A stretch of DNA of 64,000 nucleotides from Flavobacterium dankookense. Lineage in GTDB: Bacteria > Bacteroidota > Bacteroidia > Flavobacteriales > Flavobacteriaceae. The DNA lies in NCBI RefSeq assembly GCF_004362665.1, contig NZ_SNXR01000013.1:248001-312000 (forward strand), read 5' to 3'. Below the pieces are notes generated by a model. That model saw nothing but the letters and a program-made list of their open reading frames with translations, searched no databases and had not been told where the DNA came from. A program made the translations under genes and the position numbers. Within the stretch, counting starts at the first letter, position 1. Every line of letters begins with the position of its first letter. Shown here one piece after another: positions 62,209 to 64,000 of the stretch.

Positions 62209-64000
62209 ATGAAAAAAATCGTTTTATTACTAACCTTTATCTTTTTTTCTACATCAGTTTTTTCACAAAGCAACAAAGTTGAAGTTGTGAATAATGCTAA
62301 TGGAATTAAACTCGTAGTAGATGGAAAAGATTTTATGATTAACGGTATGAACTGGGATTATTTTCCAATTGGAACCAATTATTCTTATAGTCTTTGGACT
62401 CAATCCGATCAGTTCATTCAACAAGCTCTTGACGATGAAATGGGGTTATTGAAAAACATGGGTGTAAACTCGATAAGAGTTTATTCTGGTATCCCAAAAA
62501 AATGGATTGAATACATATACGAAAATTATGGAATTTATACCATGTTAAATCACACCTTTGGTCGTTATGGTTTAACATTAAATGGCGTTTGGACACCAAA
62601 TACAGAATATTCGGAGGCAAATACTAGAGCACTTTTATTGAAAGAGGTTACTCAAATGGTTTCTGATTATAAAGATACAAAAGGTCTTTTGTTGTTTTTG
62701 CTTGGTAATGAAAATAACTATGGTTTGTTTTGGGATGGAGCAGAAACTGAAAATATTCCAATGGAAGATAGAAAATCAACAGTTCGTGCTCGTTCTATGT
62801 ACAAGTTATTCAATGAAGCAACTGTTGCGATGAAAGCGGTTAGTACTTCTCATCCAATTTCTATTTGTAATGGAGATTTACTTTTCCTAGATATCATTGC
62901 TCAAGAGTGTAAAGATGTTGATATTCTTGCAACTAACGTTTATCGTGGTGCTTCATTTGGAGATTTGTTTGAACGCGTGAAAAAAGAATATGGCAAACCA
63001 GTAATGTTTGCTGAGTTTGGTTCTGATGCATTTAATGTAATGGCTAATCAAGAAGACCAAAACGCACAGGCTTTTTACTTAAAATCAAACTGGAAGGAAA
63101 TATATGAAAACGCTGCCGGACAAGGAAAAACAGGTAACTGTCTTGGAGGTTACACGTTCCAATTCAGTGATGGTTGGTGGAAATATGGTCAAACAAGCAA
63201 TTTAGATGTTCATGATGATAATGCATCATGGTCTAATGGTGGTTATCAAAAAGACTTTACCGAAGGTCAAAATAATATGAATGAAGAATGGTTCGGAATT
63301 TGTGCAAAAGGACCAACTAATGAAAAAGGACATTATCAATTATATCCTCGTTCTGCTTATTATGTTTTAAAAGACATACACAAATTAAATCCATTTGCTG
63401 AAGGTGTTACCAGTACTTCTATAAAAAGTCATTTTGATAATGCTAATTTGATGGATGCTGCTTTACGAGCAAGAGGCGATAAAGCTGCTTTAGGTGCAAA
63501 TGACGGTGGAATATTGAAAATCAGCAATTTTAGAGCTGAGTTCACGACCTTCAACACAGGAGGAAGTTTAATTACAACACCTGAGAGTGATGATCCTGAT
63601 ACAGCAGGTTATCCAAACAGATTAGGATTTGATCACATGCAATCTTATTTTGTTGGTGTAGAAGGAAATCCAGCTCCAAATATGAAAGCAAATGTTAATT
63701 TCAATATTTTAGGTCGTGTAGCAGAAAACCCAATCAATGAAATTTTCTATGAAAATAGAGGAAGAGTACAAACAGTAAATACTCCTGATGGTCCAGTTGT
63801 TATAAATGACGCCAACAGAGTTCAAGTTTATAACGCATCATACAAGTGGAATGCAAAAGATTTTGAATTAAGAGGTTTTTACAGAACAGGTCACTATCAT
63901 TGGGGTTATGAAGGCGATTTCTTTGGTCTTTATCCAGAGGCAAATTATGGTCCTAATTTAGATATTTATAACGGTGAAACATTAGGTCTTGAAATTGATG
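62209..64000 (+). CDS. Clan GH-A glycosidase with barrel-like C-terminal region (partial, runs off the window)
   Basis: Open from ATG 62209 to the window end (597 codons, no stop). Signal peptide ending VFSQ. Residues 25-420 form a TIM-barrel glycosidase: FMINGMNWDYFPIG, MGVNSIRVYSG, FLLGNENNYG with acid/base Glu after Asn, and VMFAEFGSDAFN with the likely nucleophile Glu. The pattern is that of GH2/GH5-type enzymes of clan GH-A. After about residue 430 the sequence changes to alternating aromatic and polar strands (VQVYNASYKWNAKDFELRGF, YRTGHYHWGYEGDFFGLYPE), which looks like an outer-membrane beta-barrel. The substrate is unknown; a beta-glucan is plausible from context. Confidence 0.8.
   Translation, partial: MKKIVLLLTFIFFSTSVFSQSNKVEVVNNANGIKLVVDGKDFMINGMNWDYFPIGTNYSYSLWTQSDQFIQQALDDEMGLLKNMGVNSIRVYSGIPKKWIEYIYENYGIYTMLNHTFGRYGLTLNGVWTPNTEYSEANTRALLLKEVTQMVSDYKDTKGLLLFLLGNENNYGLFWDGAETENIPMEDRKSTVRARSMYKLFNEATVAMKAVSTSHPISICNGDLLFLDIIAQECKDVDILATNVYRGASFGDLFERVKKEYGKPVMFAEFGSDAFNVMANQEDQNAQAFYLKSNWKEIYENAAGQGKTGNCLGGYTFQFSDGWWKYGQTSNLDVHDDNASWSNGGYQKDFTEGQNNMNEEWFGICAKGPTNEKGHYQLYPRSAYYVLKDIHKLNPFAEGVTSTSIKSHFDNANLMDAALRARGDKAALGANDGGILKISNFRAEFTTFNTGGSLITTPESDDPDTAGYPNRLGFDHMQSYFVGVEGNPAPNMKANVNFNILGRVAENPINEIFYENRGRVQTVNTPDGPVVINDANRVQVYNASYKWNAKDFELRGFYRTGHYHWGYEGDFFGLYPEANYGPNLDIYNGETLGLEID

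Overview
The window comes from a low-GC member of the Bacteroidota, most likely a Flavobacterium or close relative. The evidence is SusC/SusD pairs, type IX secretion (T9SS) C-terminal sorting domains ending in YPNP-type modules, many FG-GAP and beta-propeller secreted proteins, a tmRNA with the GENNYALAA tag, and promoters with the Bacteroidota -7 consensus TAnnTTTG in place of sigma70 boxes. No tRNA, rRNA, cas gene, integrase or transposase was seen. All calls were made by reading the sequence; no database search was run.

Layout. 0.3-11.3 kb is mostly core: an ahpC/thioredoxin/small-protein operon, a DUF4349 lipoprotein, pabB, tilS-dsbD, a large lipoprotein and tmRNA (ssrA). 11.6-18.2 kb holds T9SS cargo and an Ntn-hydrolase-like membrane protein. 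15.3-23.9 kb is an accessory island in which every gene lies on the minus strand. Its genes are separated by a family of repeat modules that each carry a hairpin and a TATATTTG promoter box, and by two attC-like hairpins around a GNAT gene. The island also holds three tandem arrays with an exact 21-bp period (20.4, 24.2 and 24.9 kb), one of them a decayed heptad-repeat ORF. A fourth array, of 22-bp units, lies at 47.5 kb directly upstream of a small HTH-protein gene.

25-46 kb: a serine hydrolase and a divergent AlaDH/saccharopine-type dehydrogenase precede polysaccharide utilisation locus 1. That locus has a membrane-tethered beta-propeller/Y_Y_Y/HTH regulator, SusC, SusD, a LamG lipoprotein, a GH144-type glucanase, an alpha/beta hydrolase, GH3, GH97, a GH43-like enzyme and a sugar MFS transporter. 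The likely job is capture of a glucan at the surface, cleavage to glucose by beta- and alpha-acting enzymes, and uptake.

46-57 kb has small accessory genes, including an 826-bp tandem duplication of a lipoprotein gene, then a membrane-bound winged-helix regulator, stress and secreted proteins, an M28 peptidase and uvrA. 57-64 kb is glycan locus 2: a secreted T9SS carbohydrate-binding-like protein, a second membrane-tethered HTH regulator, and a clan GH-A glycosidase with a barrel-like C-terminal part that runs off the window. The promoters of the two target genes share an operator-like pattern at nearly the same spacing, which suggests the regulator between them controls both.
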